A stretch of DNA of 64,000 nucleotides, from contig JAPYMA010000663.1 of NCBI GenBank assembly GCA_035041965.1, positions 62,001 through 126,000 of the forward strand, written 5' to 3'. The notes beneath the pieces were generated by a model. It did no database searches, had not been told where the DNA came from, and saw nothing but the letters and a program-made list of their open reading frames with translations. Shown here one piece after another: positions 48,455-62,880 of this stretch (positions are counted from its first letter, which is position 1; each line of letters opens with the position of its first letter). The translations under genes and the position numbers were made by a program. The stretch comes from Anisakis pegreffii. Lineage: Eukaryota; Nematoda; Chromadorea; Rhabditida; Anisakidae.

Positions 48455-51400
48455 GTACCTGTCGTATTGTACACATTTAGCAGTTGGAGTGCAACTTAGT
48501 CAGTTTTTGTAGGAATGAATCAAGAACGTTTTGATGCTGCCAGATTAGGATGCAGTGCACTTTTTTGCAGTTTGTTTACATAATCTTGGATCGATTTGCA
48601 CAATATCAAATGAAAATACATTACTTCACAAATAATCATGCGTATTGCTCATGTGTTTAACAGAGTAAGCGTACCGATTACAGACTCATAAATGTATATG
48701 TGCATTAGTTATCAAGACATGAATAGCGATCGAACGCATTCATTCATATTACTTCATGCATTTGATGTTTATGAGTAAATGTTGTGATCTTTCAACACTA
48801 TACTTCAGTAACCTGAAATGAATCCGATGCTTACACAACTCTAGTGTGGATCTATGCAATATTGACGATAATCTATGCAGCTGATTGAACAAAATGATTG
48901 TAAAATATCATCGATAAGTTCTGTTCTTCCGTTGAGGATGCGATGCAAATAGTTTCGATCACGTGTCATTCACTTAATGATTTCCTCTGCTAGACAAAAT
49001 GTCTCGATTTGAACACCAGTGTCGATGACGGAAAACATTTCGACACAGTTGCTTTCATACTAATTATTCAAACGATCGTTTCAAGAGAACAGAATGCAAG
49101 TTCAACTGTGGTTCATAAAATTCGAAGGAGGAGAATAAAACATCCAAGAAACGCTCTTAACAGATGAGAGATGTGTGAACGAATACAGAACTATGATTTA
49201 TGGCATGTATGAAAAGTATGTACTAAATTGACTGGAAATTATCTGGATTTAACGAATCATTGATAAGTGATTGTGGAATCCTAGCATCTAGTGAAAATTC
49301 CGGACACATTTATATATGCATATGCACCTTTACATATTGGAAAGAAGAGCTGGCTTGTGATCCGAACAGATGAGTTTGAAGGTTATACTGTCAATATGAA
49401 ATTCGTATAAGTTTATTGAGATTAGTGAGTCTAATCTCGTTTTCACAAAAGAAAAACGCTCTTCTTCACATATACTGATGTGAAATTTCAGGCAGTGGTC
49501 ATTTCTTGAGATTCTTTCTGCTCTGTGCCACTGAACAATGTGCGATGTTTTGTAATGATTGATAATAATGAAAAGAATGAAGGAAAATAGAAACGGATAT
49601 AATTTTTACTGAATATATGCATTGGGTAATGAAACGCACATACGTATGAGTTGGTTTGAATGAATGAATGAAGTTGGTTTGTAGAACGAGTTCAACTTCG
49701 AATTCAGTATCGCATAACTTGTTTATTCTGCTTTTTTTCATCTAACTTCGTATTTTCACGTCTCAACATATGGATGAGAATTATAATTTATGTGCATCTT
49801 TCCTACGATCATTACTCATATACGATTATCATCAAGAATCACCAAAATCGTTCAGTGTTTTTTTTTTGTTGTTGTATCCTTAATTGCACGTCTCGTCAGT
49901 GTGGAGTAGCACGGAAACAAATAAGGACAGAGACAACAAAACACTGGATCGTGTCATCTCAAAAAATTCATAGTATTGACCAGCAGGCAGAGAATTTTTG
50001 CTGGAATATAATTCCTTAGAAATGATCTATCGCATCGCTGAAATTAAATACCCAATAAAAATCAGGTTTCTAACGAATCACTACTTACCTCCGACTCGAC
50101 ACCATTAACGCAATATTGCCAAATCATTTGATTGCAACTAAAACCTCCAGATGAATTCAATCTCGCCCAGTCAGTGCACTGCCTAGTTCAAACTCACTGA
50201 ATTCAATTCAATTAATCTATTATTTGTTCCAGTTGTAAGGAAGAAGCAAGACTCCTCCTTACCAGGAACACAGCAACGAAACAAAAGCTGCTTGATGAAT
50301 GAGATAATAATTAAAGCAATCTCTCGTGTACAACTTAATAGCTTACAATAGTCGTCGTGTGTACACTACATTCCACATAATTATTCATAATGATATGATC
50401 GAACTCTGAAACAATACCATCTATTCCCATCGCAAAATCAAATATGTTACTATATCGCGTTGTAGGATTACTCACTGTTGCTTTACGAGCGCATTATTGT
50501 CTGTCTGTATATATTACAAATCCAGTCAGTATCTGATATCAAGTATCCAAATACAATACAACAAAGTGAATAATACTATTCATTGATGGAGGATTAGAGA
50601 AGGTACGCATTGACGACATCAATATTACTAATACTATTATATTGGTAGATTCGTTGTGAGTATGATAGAATCAACCATATGTCGGTGTTGAGGCAATACC
50701 ACGTTGAGGTCATTCAGTGATCGTTACTAACAAGTATAAGTAATTTATAAAGCATCATTCAGTGAGTATGTATGATTCGATGAGATTATGGTTCGTCAGA
50801 GATATAGATAGTAGATATATATTTGGATATACTCTTACGTTAATGGTTTCATAAATAAGCTTTTGGTTGCAATATTTCTCGGACTGGTGCTGTTACCTCT
50901 AATTGTAAGAAGTAGGATGCGATGAGGATTTGCATTAAAGTAATAGTGTTGTTGGCAATGGATATTCATTTGATTTTAGTTTTTGCTACTTATCGGAGTA
51001 GTCGAATTTAAACGAGTCGTTGTTAATGTTGTATTAGTGGCATTAGTAATACGAGTAGTACTCGCATTGGCACAAGTAATAGTAATAGTGATATTGTTCT
51101 GAGGGATTGTTGTATGCCTGATGGCAATAATCGAAGAACTGATCGTATGAAATCAACGATTTTGTTATTATTGTCTTATCTGCGGTGATGTTTATCTATG
51201 GTTTCGGGAGAGCATTTTACATGAGAGAGTGTTCATGAACTATTTTCATTGGAACCTTTTTAGCATTGGTTTCACTCATTTTGCTCAATTCCTTTTTTTG
51301 GGTATGCAATTTCACTGCATACTTCGTCAACACCACCGAAAACAATCTCATTATCATTTATCTGATTTTGAGAGTTTCTTTTGCATCGAATGCAGTAAGT

Positions 51401-53187
51401 TGTACTATTCTGATCGTACTGGTGACAAGATGTGAATGCTCTGAAAAAGTGTTCAATGTACAAAAATTGTGATAAGTTATTGAGTTAGTTAGCCCAACCA
51501 ACCAACCAACGTCCGTGTCATAAATCAACCGGGGGCAAAGCGTTCAAATTTTTATCGATGTGTTAAAGTGCAAAAAACATTCCTCTCTCATTTCTGAGAC
51601 GATGCCATAGTGTAGGGTTAAATGTTCACTTTTTTTTGTTTCAATGGAATTATCGCTTTTTTTGACGTGTAATACTTCTTCTTTATCGATGACGGTTGGT
51701 CTAAAAAACCGCTGTACTTTTATGAAGAAACGATTTCATATGAGTTGTAGTTGTAGTTGTTGTGTCTGCGTGTGCCATGCAAATCTAAATCAGTAACAAA
51801 ACTCACTTAAACGTGAACAGTCATTAATTTGGAGTATTCCTTAAAAAGGGTCATCACTGCCATCGTTGTTGTTGTCATTCATCATCACTGTCTCGTTATC
51901 CAGTTGCTCCTCGTTGCGCTGATAAAAATCTTGATTTCTTTCGGTTCCCTTTATTTTTATACCGTCTTCATTCGAAACCCTTCCGAAAGGCGTCATCAAC
52001 GTTTCGATGAATCGGTTGGTTCAGGTGATGTGAGATAGATTCCTTCTTCAATCGATGGCAGAGAGTAGCTAGCGTGTTATTAACCTTTTTGTCTCTCTCT
52101 AATTTGTTTATTCAAATCATCGATTAGTTAAGTTGAGGAAGAGCAAAATTTCAGGTAAGTGTAAATGCACAAAAAATAAATCGCATAGAGGATTAGTGGA
52201 AATTTGATCATAAATTATATATTGCAGATGATATTTGAAATCAATAGATAAAACGGTTGTGCTACTGTTGTGCAATATCATCTTATCTTAATATTTTGTC
52301 TTATCATAATCAGAACATCAGCGGTGCTGAGTTTAGCGTTGTTCATGAACAAATAGGTCTCTTCCATCAGTTTACCGAATGGAATAGTGAACTTTGTCAA
52401 GAACAATTTTGAGCGTAACATACGACGTTAATTGCATTATCATGACAAGTTTTTTGTTGCAGAGCGTTTTCTTCATTGAAGTATTCTATGAAAGTGCTAA
52501 TATTTATGAATGTACCAAAACGACGACGTGTTAAATCACAGACCGAATGAACTTTCACTCTGTCTTCATGAGGTCATCAGTTATTTGCCACATGCGTCGT
52601 ATTATATATCATTCCAACGTTGATTCGTCGATACAAATCAGTTCACTTGCTTCACTTCGAAGTGAACTTATTATTTCATGAAGCGCAGTGAGTAGAGGTA
52701 GGAACTGAAGTATTTCTTCGGTGGTCACCGACCGAACACCCCCTTCTTATCGCTATCGTCACTTTTGAATCCATTCTGGATTCCATCGCCGCTTTATTTT
52801 ACTTGAAAACTAACCTAATAAAAGTGTTTTTTTGATATTGTATAATAAAGTCGTTTATTTGAACGTATAAAATTTTACATTTTTATTGTTATGGAATAGA
52901 AAAGTGTCATTAGGGTATGATGGCGTTCATGCGAGTGAGTGAGTCTTTATGTGCCAGGTACAGTCTTTGCAAAGTAGATAATATTACTGAATAGTGGAAT
53001 GGATTTATTTATTGAGCGCATTTCATGGTTAATAACGTTTTGTGAGTGGAGTCGTTTTACTTGATTTGATACACGTTATTCTCTTGTTTGTTAACATTCA
53101 ACAATTTTCTTTCACTGGTTCATCCGTATCACTGTATTGTAATCATTAGTAGTATTATCATTCATCATTGTTATATCATGCTTATTC

Positions 53188-53239
<52 letters not shown>

Positions 53240-54520
53240 CACGTGTGTATCAGCGATATAATCATTTTATACTTAACGTTAGATATCTGAACTTTTATTT
53301 TTATCCCCAAATCATCACAATTCGATGCTGGTTCTGGACGTTTATTAGGAAGAAAAACAATCTTCAATCAAAATATGATGTTGTTGTTTCGATGAATACA
53401 AGAAATGCCCTATCACTTTAGTCACTACATAGCAATCGTTGTTGCATCGTACCATTTAGTTTTCTGAATTCTTTTCCTGAACCTACATTATTCACGATCG
53501 TTTTCACCATTCACACTTCGCTTAATTCACCCATACGTAATGCCTGATAGCAGTACAAAATTGTGATTTCATCACCTCATTACTCACGATTTGCATCGGT
53601 GTGCAGCAATTTCTGAATTATATTTCATAATAATATCTTGAAGAACAACAGTTCGCAGTAACATTAACGATTCATTAACAGTCATTGAAAATGGCAGTTA
53701 TGACTGACTCGTACTCATTATCGCTTGATTACACCACTGACTGAATCATGCTGCCTTTCCTTACTCTACTCATTTAGTCTCATTTCTTATACTTAATTGT
53801 TTTCAGCGATTCTTTTCAAGAAGAGTGTAAATTATGATTGATCAAAATATAACGTGAAGTGGCATCAGTTGAGGTCACTCGTTCACGTGACTAAGTAACG
53901 TCGCGATTAACGTGATTCTGCTGAAACTTTCATCGTTTGAGATCTGAGGAATCAACTGAAATTTGGTTGATTTGATTGCAGCAGAATTTTCAGCTGATTC
54001 ATCTGGTTACGAATTAAATTCGGTCGTTTCCATGTGACGAGATCTGTGGACAATATTGCAGCAGCACTTTTTGTCGATATTTCCTTTCATAATACCAGTT
54101 GCTTCTTCGCTTCATGTCCATTTTCAGGTGTTTTTATTGCTGTTCAGATGGCACCTCTTCTTTCGTCATCATCAAAATCAATCGCATCACTTCTTTTCTG
54201 TTATCTTAAACACATATTCGTTCTGTTCCATTTCCTTCAATTAATTCTTTTTTCTAAATTACCACTGTTTAGGAGAATCCGACTGTGATGCTTTTAATAG
54301 AACCTTTTTTTTGAGAACGAAGTGTAACTTAAATGTTAAACAGTTGATTAGTCATGAAATGTTTCTATTATTGTAATGGTGTGATGATAGTGATGAGTGT
54401 AATGTCGACTGACGTAATAGAAAACGGTTTATTTAACGGATTCAAGTGAATTCAACGGAATCACGTCTCATTCATGATATTCTTTTGCGATTTCATCCTC
54501 ATATTTCCAATGATTCCTGA
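48455..54520. other. Gene-poor DNA with a TTA microsatellite
   Basis: No convincing gene. A GC-richer patch near 51970-52025 is open in more than one frame and ends at a CAG|GTGATG site, so it might be an exon, but nothing pairs with it. A perfect 16-bp palindrome, TTCACTTCGAAGTGAA, lies at 52651-52666. Confidence 0.4.
53187..53242. repeat. TTA trinucleotide microsatellite
   Basis: About 17 TTA/ATT units in a row. The plus-strand ORF across it, which starts as a run of Leu, is an artefact. Confidence 0.95.
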
Positions 54521-54724
54521 TTATGTGCTGATTTTTACTACGAGACTCGAACACTTCAGGCATGTTTGTGTTGATCCTCCTCGAACAGCCGTATAGCGTT
54601 CATGTCGGTATGATTCTCGCCATTCTATGATATAATCACACAGATCTCCCTCATAAAAGGAATATATTTTTTTTAAATAATGATTTATTTGCTCTAAATC
54701 CGAAGATCCAACAACGGCACACAT
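54521..54724 (-). CDS. Orphan ORF, 67 codons, protein-like composition
   Basis: ATG to TAA without introns. The sequence (MCAVVGSSDLEQINHYLKKI, then YSFYEGDLCDYIIEWRESYR, then HERYTAVRGG) has a balanced composition unlike the surrounding AT-rich ORFs, with a Cys pair near the end (TCLKC). It could be a small gene, a lone exon, or a relic of a mobile element. I recognise no family. Confidence 0.3.
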   Translation of the reverse strand: MCAVVGSSDLEQINHYLKKIYSFYEGDLCDYIIEWRESYRHERYTAVRGGSTQTCLKCSSLVVKIST

Positions 54725-57700
54725 ACGCCCGTTTACTATAATTCAACCAATATCACGGTGGGTCTGACTGATGTGGTAGTTTGATTGGATGTGATCCGTT
54801 AGTTTACGTCTGGATTAGGCTGTTTAGTTTAATACGAATTCGTTTTATGCCAATGTTTATGATAGATGAGGAAATTTATATGGCACATTCACTATGTTAT
54901 GCATGATATTGTTGTTTGGCTCATCTCAGTGATAATTTTATAGATTTGCACAATTTCGATCATTGGTATCGATAAAACTATGTCATTTAACCATCACTCA
55001 GATGTATCACTAGAAGATGAGCGGTTATTCATCGAAAAACTTCGCTTCTTCAGAAACTTCGTAAAGTTGAAATCATTTTGACTGTTACATCCGATTTGAA
55101 ACAAAATTCAAGTTTTATAGACCGTGAAACGTTGTCATTTGTATCAAGACGCCTTCGCTGAACTTTATAGCGAGCATAATTGGTATGTACGAGATTTGAA
55201 GTGATCAAACGAAACGTCATAAATGTGCTCCGTTTGAAACTATTTCATTTCATTGTTGATCGCTTACATCGTTCACAATGAATAACTTTTAGAAAAAAAA
55301 CTTAAGTCTAAAACTGGTAATAAAATTTGGGTTTATTGGTTTTAATTGCTCAAAATTCAGTGATTCATGCCTTCTTCTATTCAGAGTTTATCACTTATTG
55401 TTAGATTATGATAAATTCACCAAATTCAGCAAACTTATTTTATTAGTGTTACCGACATCGTCGTTAATCATCATCTCGTCTCATACAAACTCATTCCTCA
55501 TCCGATACAAATCGCATTATCTGTGCGACCTTTTCTCTTCTTATAGTCTCCAAACCTTCAGAGAGACAGACATATCCTGCATTACAGGTTTATAACTTGA
55601 TAAAGTGACCGCATTTTGATGTCTTCCATTATTTACAGCGTTACGTTATTCAAACTCTTGATCAGGATTATATGAGATCAGACCTCTCTGTTCACTGTCG
55701 AAACTCGATCAGCCAAGATATTCGAATGCAATTACTCACTTTACGATATTTGTTGCTCTTCGAAAATGAGAACTCTTGAATGACACTCTTCATATCTGAC
55801 AAATCTTCAGTGCCCTTACAATTCGTTGCTGACAAAAGCAGAGCGATTTTTTCGATGCGGACTCGCATTCTCATGAACAATTGGGCAATAATTTCATTTC
55901 CATTGATGTTTTCGTTTGCATGTATAATATGATACGTTGCATTCATTCCCTGCATGAAATTAATATTCAGTGAGCATATTAATGAAATTCGCAATCCGTG
56001 CCTGATAAGGACACCAAGCTGTCGTCACTGACTGATGAGCTTACAATCAGATGGGCAGGTTTTCTTTTTGTATGATTGCTGGAATCAGCAGAGTACTTCG
56101 GATATATATGCATCGATATTGTTTTCTGCATTCACTTCACAAAACTTTGCATTGTATTCCACCTAAACGCCGCTTCATTTCAAGAATACGATACGTATGA
56201 GTGTCAGTCGAGTTTCTCGAATGATACAGTAATAAAAGTTTCAATCGAATAGTCTACATCGAACCATCCCTATCATCATCATCTGTCCGTATGTGACCCT
56301 TGCCTCAACGCTCGTTTCATATCGTACCTTATATTTACTAACATTCACTTCTCCTCTATTCAGTTCCTCTAATTTTCAAACGTTACTTATCGTGATGATG
56401 ATCCGTCATATCGCGGTTTCAGTTCACTCTTCGCGCCCTCATTGTAACTTCCTCCGATACTATTCATCACTGGAATGTGTCTCATCAAAGAATCGTTGAA
56501 TGAAAGTTGTGGAATGATTAATAACGCAATATGTGAATGCAGTACGATGTGTTTGATTCAGAATCGTATTGGAGTTTAATGATTGTCATCAATGGGTTTA
56601 GTGAATTCCACTCTGAATTTATTCGAACTTACTTACAATAACCGCATTTACGGATATGCATTTCGTACACTCCTTTGGTATTGCGTATACCCTGAAGTGT
56701 ATACCTACCAGTTTCAATCGTATGCTCGTTTCTTAACATAAGTAACCTTGTTCACGATGTACCGTTTCGTACCTTTCACAGTTCTTAATCACATCATTGA
56801 CTCCTACTCGAATGTTTATTATTATAATTTGTTTTAATTTCCATCACTGTTGGGGTATTATCCGTTATCATATGAAGTCATTGTTACTGGTACGTTGATC
56901 TATTGCTCTATCAGTTTTCGCCTTTTCACATATCAGAAATGATGCGTTTACTCATCAATAACTCAAAATCACTTAATGGAAATCTTCCAGGTGAGATTGA
57001 TCTTCGTTTACCGATTGGGGGAATTCACTTTTGAGAAGAAGATGGATGAAGATATGTTCTTGAAGCGATATTATATTGAGTATGTAGTTGTGGTGAAGAG
57101 TGTATTGAACTGAAATCGCTTTGAATTGAACTGAAACATAATGTTTTGACTGACTTTGATATTTGTTCTTGATTAGCAGTTTTAAGAAACAATAAAATAT
57201 TATCACGGCAAGTGCACATCTTTCATAGTTGCTGCTCTCGTTGCACATTTCTCACTTTCGGTTGTTTCAGTCCATACATCAGCAGAATACCAATAGCTGT
57301 TGTCTATGTGTGTTGCTATCATTCTACAAAATCTCGTGCCTGCAACTAATTGTAAATTATTCTTACTGCTTTCGCATGAATGCTTTCGTTTTGTGTAAAT
57401 GACAGTGTTTCGATAAGATTTTGTTCTACTGCATATCATCGCAGCAGCACATTGATGTTTCGATAGAGTACTTCATTTCGAAAAAATTATTTACAGTTCA
57501 GATTTGAAGCAATGGCACTCCAGATGTGCAAGTGAAACTGCTCGATTTCATGAAAGCTTAATGTAAAATACGAACAACTTCAGTTAGTTACAGCATAAAT
57601 TTAGCGGTGAAATTCTTCAACTTATTTGGTATGAAGTGAAGTGAACGGATGAGAGTGTATAGTAGTAAGTAGTACATTGGATAATATTTTAATAGATGTA

Positions 57701-60700
57701 TTGAGATGTCACGATGGGCTGTATCACATCAAAGTATGCGTAAACGATAAGTGCTTACTTAAACATCTCGTTCTATTGAACTGAATAATAATAATCATTC
57801 TAGCAACAGTCACAATCAACGTTTATTGAGTGGTCAGAAATGTTGACACAGGTGATATAATTTGAAATCATATCAGATGTTATGATATGATCAAGTGGTA
57901 TTCAGATAACAACAGTACTGTATTAATTGATGTTTGCATTGTTACTCGGACATTTCGTTTCCAATTTTTTCATAAACAGTCTTACAATTAGTTAATTTTT
58001 CGTAAACAGTCTTAGTTGTTGTTGAGTAAGCAATACAGAAAGTAGTATAGTAATCAGTAGTGATAGCTAGATCTGAATAGTAGTAATAGTACTGGTAATA
58101 TGTTCAGCAGTGCAGTTATCTATAGTGGTGGATGTATCAGAAAACAATTGTTTGCGATAATTGTTAGTGTTGGGTTAAACGGGTGGATGCAGAACAGATG
58201 AAGCTGATGGTTTGTGCTGCCTGCAATCAACAAGGTATATGATGAAGTAAGTCAGTGTAAGTCTAATTCGGGTAAGACAACATTCTTACTCGATTCTCTC
58301 CTCTTCAGTTGTCTTGTCTATTTCATATTATAAGTAATAATTGTTAATATTGCTTGGAGCACGGCACCAGCACACAAATCACCTGTTACTTCATCGCTTC
58401 CTCTCGCAATGTATTGTTAGAGCACTTTCGTTCATTGCAAAAATATTTTGAAATTGTTTTTTGTTGTGTTCGGAATTGATATCCTATGACATATTTATTG
58501 ATAGTCTTACAATCGTTAGTGAAAATCTCCTCCATCCGCGGATGATCACCATAGTAAGTTGTATAATTTGAGCTTCTACAAGTAGTATAACAATCTATTC
58601 GTAATATCAAGTTGAAACCATTCACAGCTGGAAGCATATAAACTGACACTTGAATTTGCTTCAGCAACTCACTGAATCACTTTCTTCTATCCGTTCTTGA
58701 CATACGCCACTATTTTTGGGTCATTATGAGTTTTTATGTGTCAGTGTTCATTTATTTTTACACTGATTTGCATGTATACAGCTGGTAGAATATTTGTGGA
58801 TGACAAATAACGTCAGTCACAATTAATTCAGTTTTACTTTTTCGTATCAACCACAAACTGCTGAAAAATGGTATATCGATCCTTGAAGAGTGCTCGTCTT
58901 TTTGAATATATAATGAAGTGACTTTGTGGAATTGTTCACCATCATAGTTTTATATAACAGAAAATAATCGATCAGGAAATTGTTCTCGAAATTCCATCAG
59001 CATTATTTTTATGAATTTGATAACATCGTAAACGACTTTTAACTTTCTCACGTTTCATGTATTTATGTGCCTCAGGTTAGTGCAAATGTTGCATTTCTGT
59101 TTGATCGTGAATATTGATTCTCCAGAAATACATGGAGTATTTAAGAGGGTAGCTGTTCGACGATCAGTAAAGTTGTTGCCGTACCGTCAAGAAATGGTCA
59201 ACTTAAAAATGCATAAATGATTGATGCATCTTAACTGATTGCTCGGTGGCCGGTTTAGTGGATAAATTTGTTGTGATTTATTTTTTGTGAATCAATTAGA
59301 AGTCAAGAAAACAGATGTGAATGAATATGCGATTTGTGTATTAATATGAATATGTGTCGATCCGATCCGTGTGACAGTGACATAATTTCGAATAATTGTT
59401 GTGCCATTCGGTGTGAGTGTATTTGAATTGATGTATATGATGAAGTATAGTATGCAGCGATGTTACTCGTTTATAAACAAATTCTTTTGTTTTATCTTGA
59501 CGCTCGTTTAACCTTTTTATTGAACATGACACGATCGTTTCTTGCATTATAGGCTGATTATTTTTGGTTGTTCGCATTTATTTGGATTGTCACTGTGATT
59601 GTTAATCGACTTTGACAGCTCCTCATCCTATACGATACCTATCATCACACTCTTATCATAGTATTCTATCCGTCCACTCAGCACAAACACAAGCACACTG
59701 TTCGTGTTCTCAAATGTTTTTATGTCATTATCATTATCCTGCAAACGTTTAAGTAATTCACTGCAAAGTGAAACTTTACGTAGAGCGATATTAAACGTGA
59801 GTGAGCATGTGAACGTACGTGATTGATTTTGATACAGTGTTGCACTTCTCGGGCGAATCTCCTTTTGGTGAGATTTTCCAGAATCGTCACGGTAAAAGAA
59901 AACTGAAAATGTATAGATTTTGTAAAGACACTGACCAGCACGTTGTCTCAATCTGCATTCATGTCCATAGCATTCTCTTCGCCAGATTTCATCGCTGTCT
60001 AATACGGGTGAGGGTGTTTTGCGATTTCGAAGTTGTTTATAAATAAATGGTCATGAAAGCAACAGAGTCGTTGACATAGTTTTTGCATACTGTTCAACAA
60101 ATTTATCAACACATCTATCTCATTAGTATTTTTGGTGAATTTTTACTCGGAATCTACTGGAGGATCGTCATGGTCGTTCCTCTTAATGAATAGAAGTAAT
60201 AAATGATAGTCGAGTAAGTTGTTTACTGCTTAAAAACTTGAGGTATTTGTCCGTATGCACGAAAACGTCACATTAAATGTGTGTATGTGTTTCTTTTTGA
60301 TCGTACTATTTTATGCGTTCAGTTCTTTTCCAAGTTTCTTACACATTCACAGTCAGTACTTCAAAACTTCTTCTTCTTGTTGTTCAGATCGTTCATAACC
60401 GATAACTTGTGAAATGTTTCCCATCCATTATACTAATGGGAATCAATCATTTCGTTTGCTGAAATCGCTTTCTTCTTGTGATAATAATATCCATCGAATG
60501 TGTGATAGTGTATAGTCGGTTGTATCGTGGAAGAGTAACTCTTCAGTAACCTTGTTGTTATTCGTTAATTTTGACCTATTTCAGCGCAACCGCTGCCGAA
60601 GTTTTGAATGATAATTTGAAGATGCTCATTTTACAGTATTCAACTAGATCAGAGTAACGCAACGTTTGCAAGGTGCGTTTGCAATTCAAGACATATTTCC

Positions 60701-62835
60701 AAGTCTCATCTGATAAGTTCCGTTCAATTGATAAGTTTTACAATCCGATCAGCATCATGTCAACTTAGCACTAAACATCAGCGTCTTAAAATTCGATGAA
60801 TATTCAATTTTGATTTCGTTTCTTAAAAATATGTAAACCATTGCAAGCATTCCGTCGTATTCATTTGTCATATTTATGTTGTGACTGAAAATCCATTGCT
60901 TGATTTAATGTAAGTTTTTGGCCAAAAAAAGTGGATTTCAAGAAATTAAATGCGAGTTGAATGAGAGAAGAGGACATGACTTTAAAAAAATATTATAATA
61001 GTTAGAGTGAATGTAATGCGGTCGGTCATCAGGCACATGCATTTTTGAGCATGCATTCATCCATGTAACGTATTATACAATTACCGTACAAATAAAACAA
61101 CGTTTCGGTAGAAGTGATTGACTTCTGAAATTGAAAGAAGTATTGTAATGTGATGTAAAGATGACGACGATCGCACTGATGATGTTTTGTTCTATTTCGT
61201 TCATTTCAAGTACCAATTTCTAAACTTGTTCCAATATTTATTCATCATCACTATATCTTCAATTCATAACGCACATGTGTGTATGCCCGGATCCAGTTGT
61301 CCTCATTCGATTCTTCATCATTCTTAATCTATCTCTATCTGTACACCACCCGTTTAATTCGATTCCATCCATTCCAATCAAACAACTTACATCTTTATCT
61401 TCTATACAAATCTTTACCTTGTTGTTTCGTTAAAAGTTGGTCATTGAAGAGCGTGATGAGATGTTCTAAGAGCCGTATCATCATCATCACATCTCTATTG
61501 CATTATATAATTAATTTTGAAAATATGAATAATCCTGATTCGTCAAAAATGTTTACGAATGTGCGCATTGTTGTTTCGTTTTGATATCATCACATTACTG
61601 ACTGGGCGTAACTGGTTTGATTTATTTGAAAGTTTACGCAGTATTGCAAAATTCTCAATTGTGCCGGTCTCTCTGATTAAAAAAAAAAAAAGAAAGGAAG
61701 AAAACCCATTTCATATTAAACAGTAAACATTTTCTACGATAATCAGTAGAGTTTGAAGTGCATGAGAGCGATAGAAACAAGCCCTAGTTTGTAGTCGAAA
61801 ACTGTTTCTTCGGTAGTCTTCAAGAAATTTATGCTTTCGAGTGATAAGTAGACGAATGAAACAAAATTTTCTGTCATCTAGAACGCAGTGCCATCAATGA
61901 ACAACGCAGCATCAGACTTTACTGTGAGATTGGTACTTCGCTGGTTGTCTTCTTTTTTGTGAGAAGTCATTCATTAATCTGAATAATAATAATAATAATT
62001 TAAATCTGAAATAGATTTTTATTTATTAATGTAAACATTCATTAATCTAAAATAATCTAAATCTATGCAAATTTTTTGTCGATTCATTGACAGTTTGTTT
62101 TTCGATGTATTATTTATTTTACAGTTTTGAATTGGTTTTTGTTTCATGATAAGCGCAATATATCGTTGCAGTATAGTTGATGAATGGTGCTTTTTCACCG
62201 GCGCAGCATGTTTCTGTTACTGTACCATATCATCTTACAATGAATGTTTCATGCTTCGATTCCAATACAACTTTTGAATCACTGCTATTCCATCGTGATG
62301 TCTAGACTATTGCTTTATTGATGCTTCAGAAATGTTCTCGAATCGATGATTTTATTCCTCTAAAATAGTCTGAACGTTTCAAATTGCATATCGTCTTATT
62401 TATTGCATGCATCAGTTTGTGCATGCATGCTTCGATGTGCTGCATGCAAGATCGATCGTCTTGTACATCTTGTTGTATGCAAATCAAAGTAGCATTTGCT
62501 TTTGATGAGGATCATCCTCTTGCACGGATTAACTTGGAGCATTCTTGCTGAATTGGATGGAAGTGAATTAATTCTGTTGCAATTTTGTTCGGTTCGAAGA
62601 ATGTAGCGATGAATCTGATGTTGTTTGCAGTCTGAAATGCTCATTGAAATGACCACTGTAATACTTGGAAGGTGCGTTACAAAATGCATCACAGTAAAGT
62701 ATTCTTCACCTGTCTTCGACTCCATTTTATTCATTTTTACAACTCCAATAAATGTAATAATGCTGACATGAGTTGATGAAGAAAGTCGAATTGCGTTTCG
62801 TATTACTGTTACCATCTTATCTCATACTCTGCTAA
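54725..62835. other. Gene-poor DNA
   Basis: Scattered ORFs under about 140 codons have no splice partner or motif. Simple repeats include a poly-A run near 61679-61692 and an AAT run near 61982. A TGCATGC cluster lies at 62404-62455. Confidence 0.4.

Positions 62836-62880
<45 letters not shown>
62836..62880. repeat. TTA trinucleotide microsatellite
   Basis: About 14 ATT/TTA units in a row, a second run like the one at 53187-53242. Confidence 0.95.

Noticed and set aside
53188..53421. 77-codon plus-strand ORF with a poly-Leu start
   Set aside because: The Leu run is a TTA microsatellite; nothing after it suggests a protein.
62396..62815. 139-codon minus-strand ORF
   Set aside because: It is long for chance but mixes unrelated composition blocks, overlaps the TGCATGC cluster, and has no splice or motif support. 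I left it out of the gene list, though RNA-seq could overturn that.
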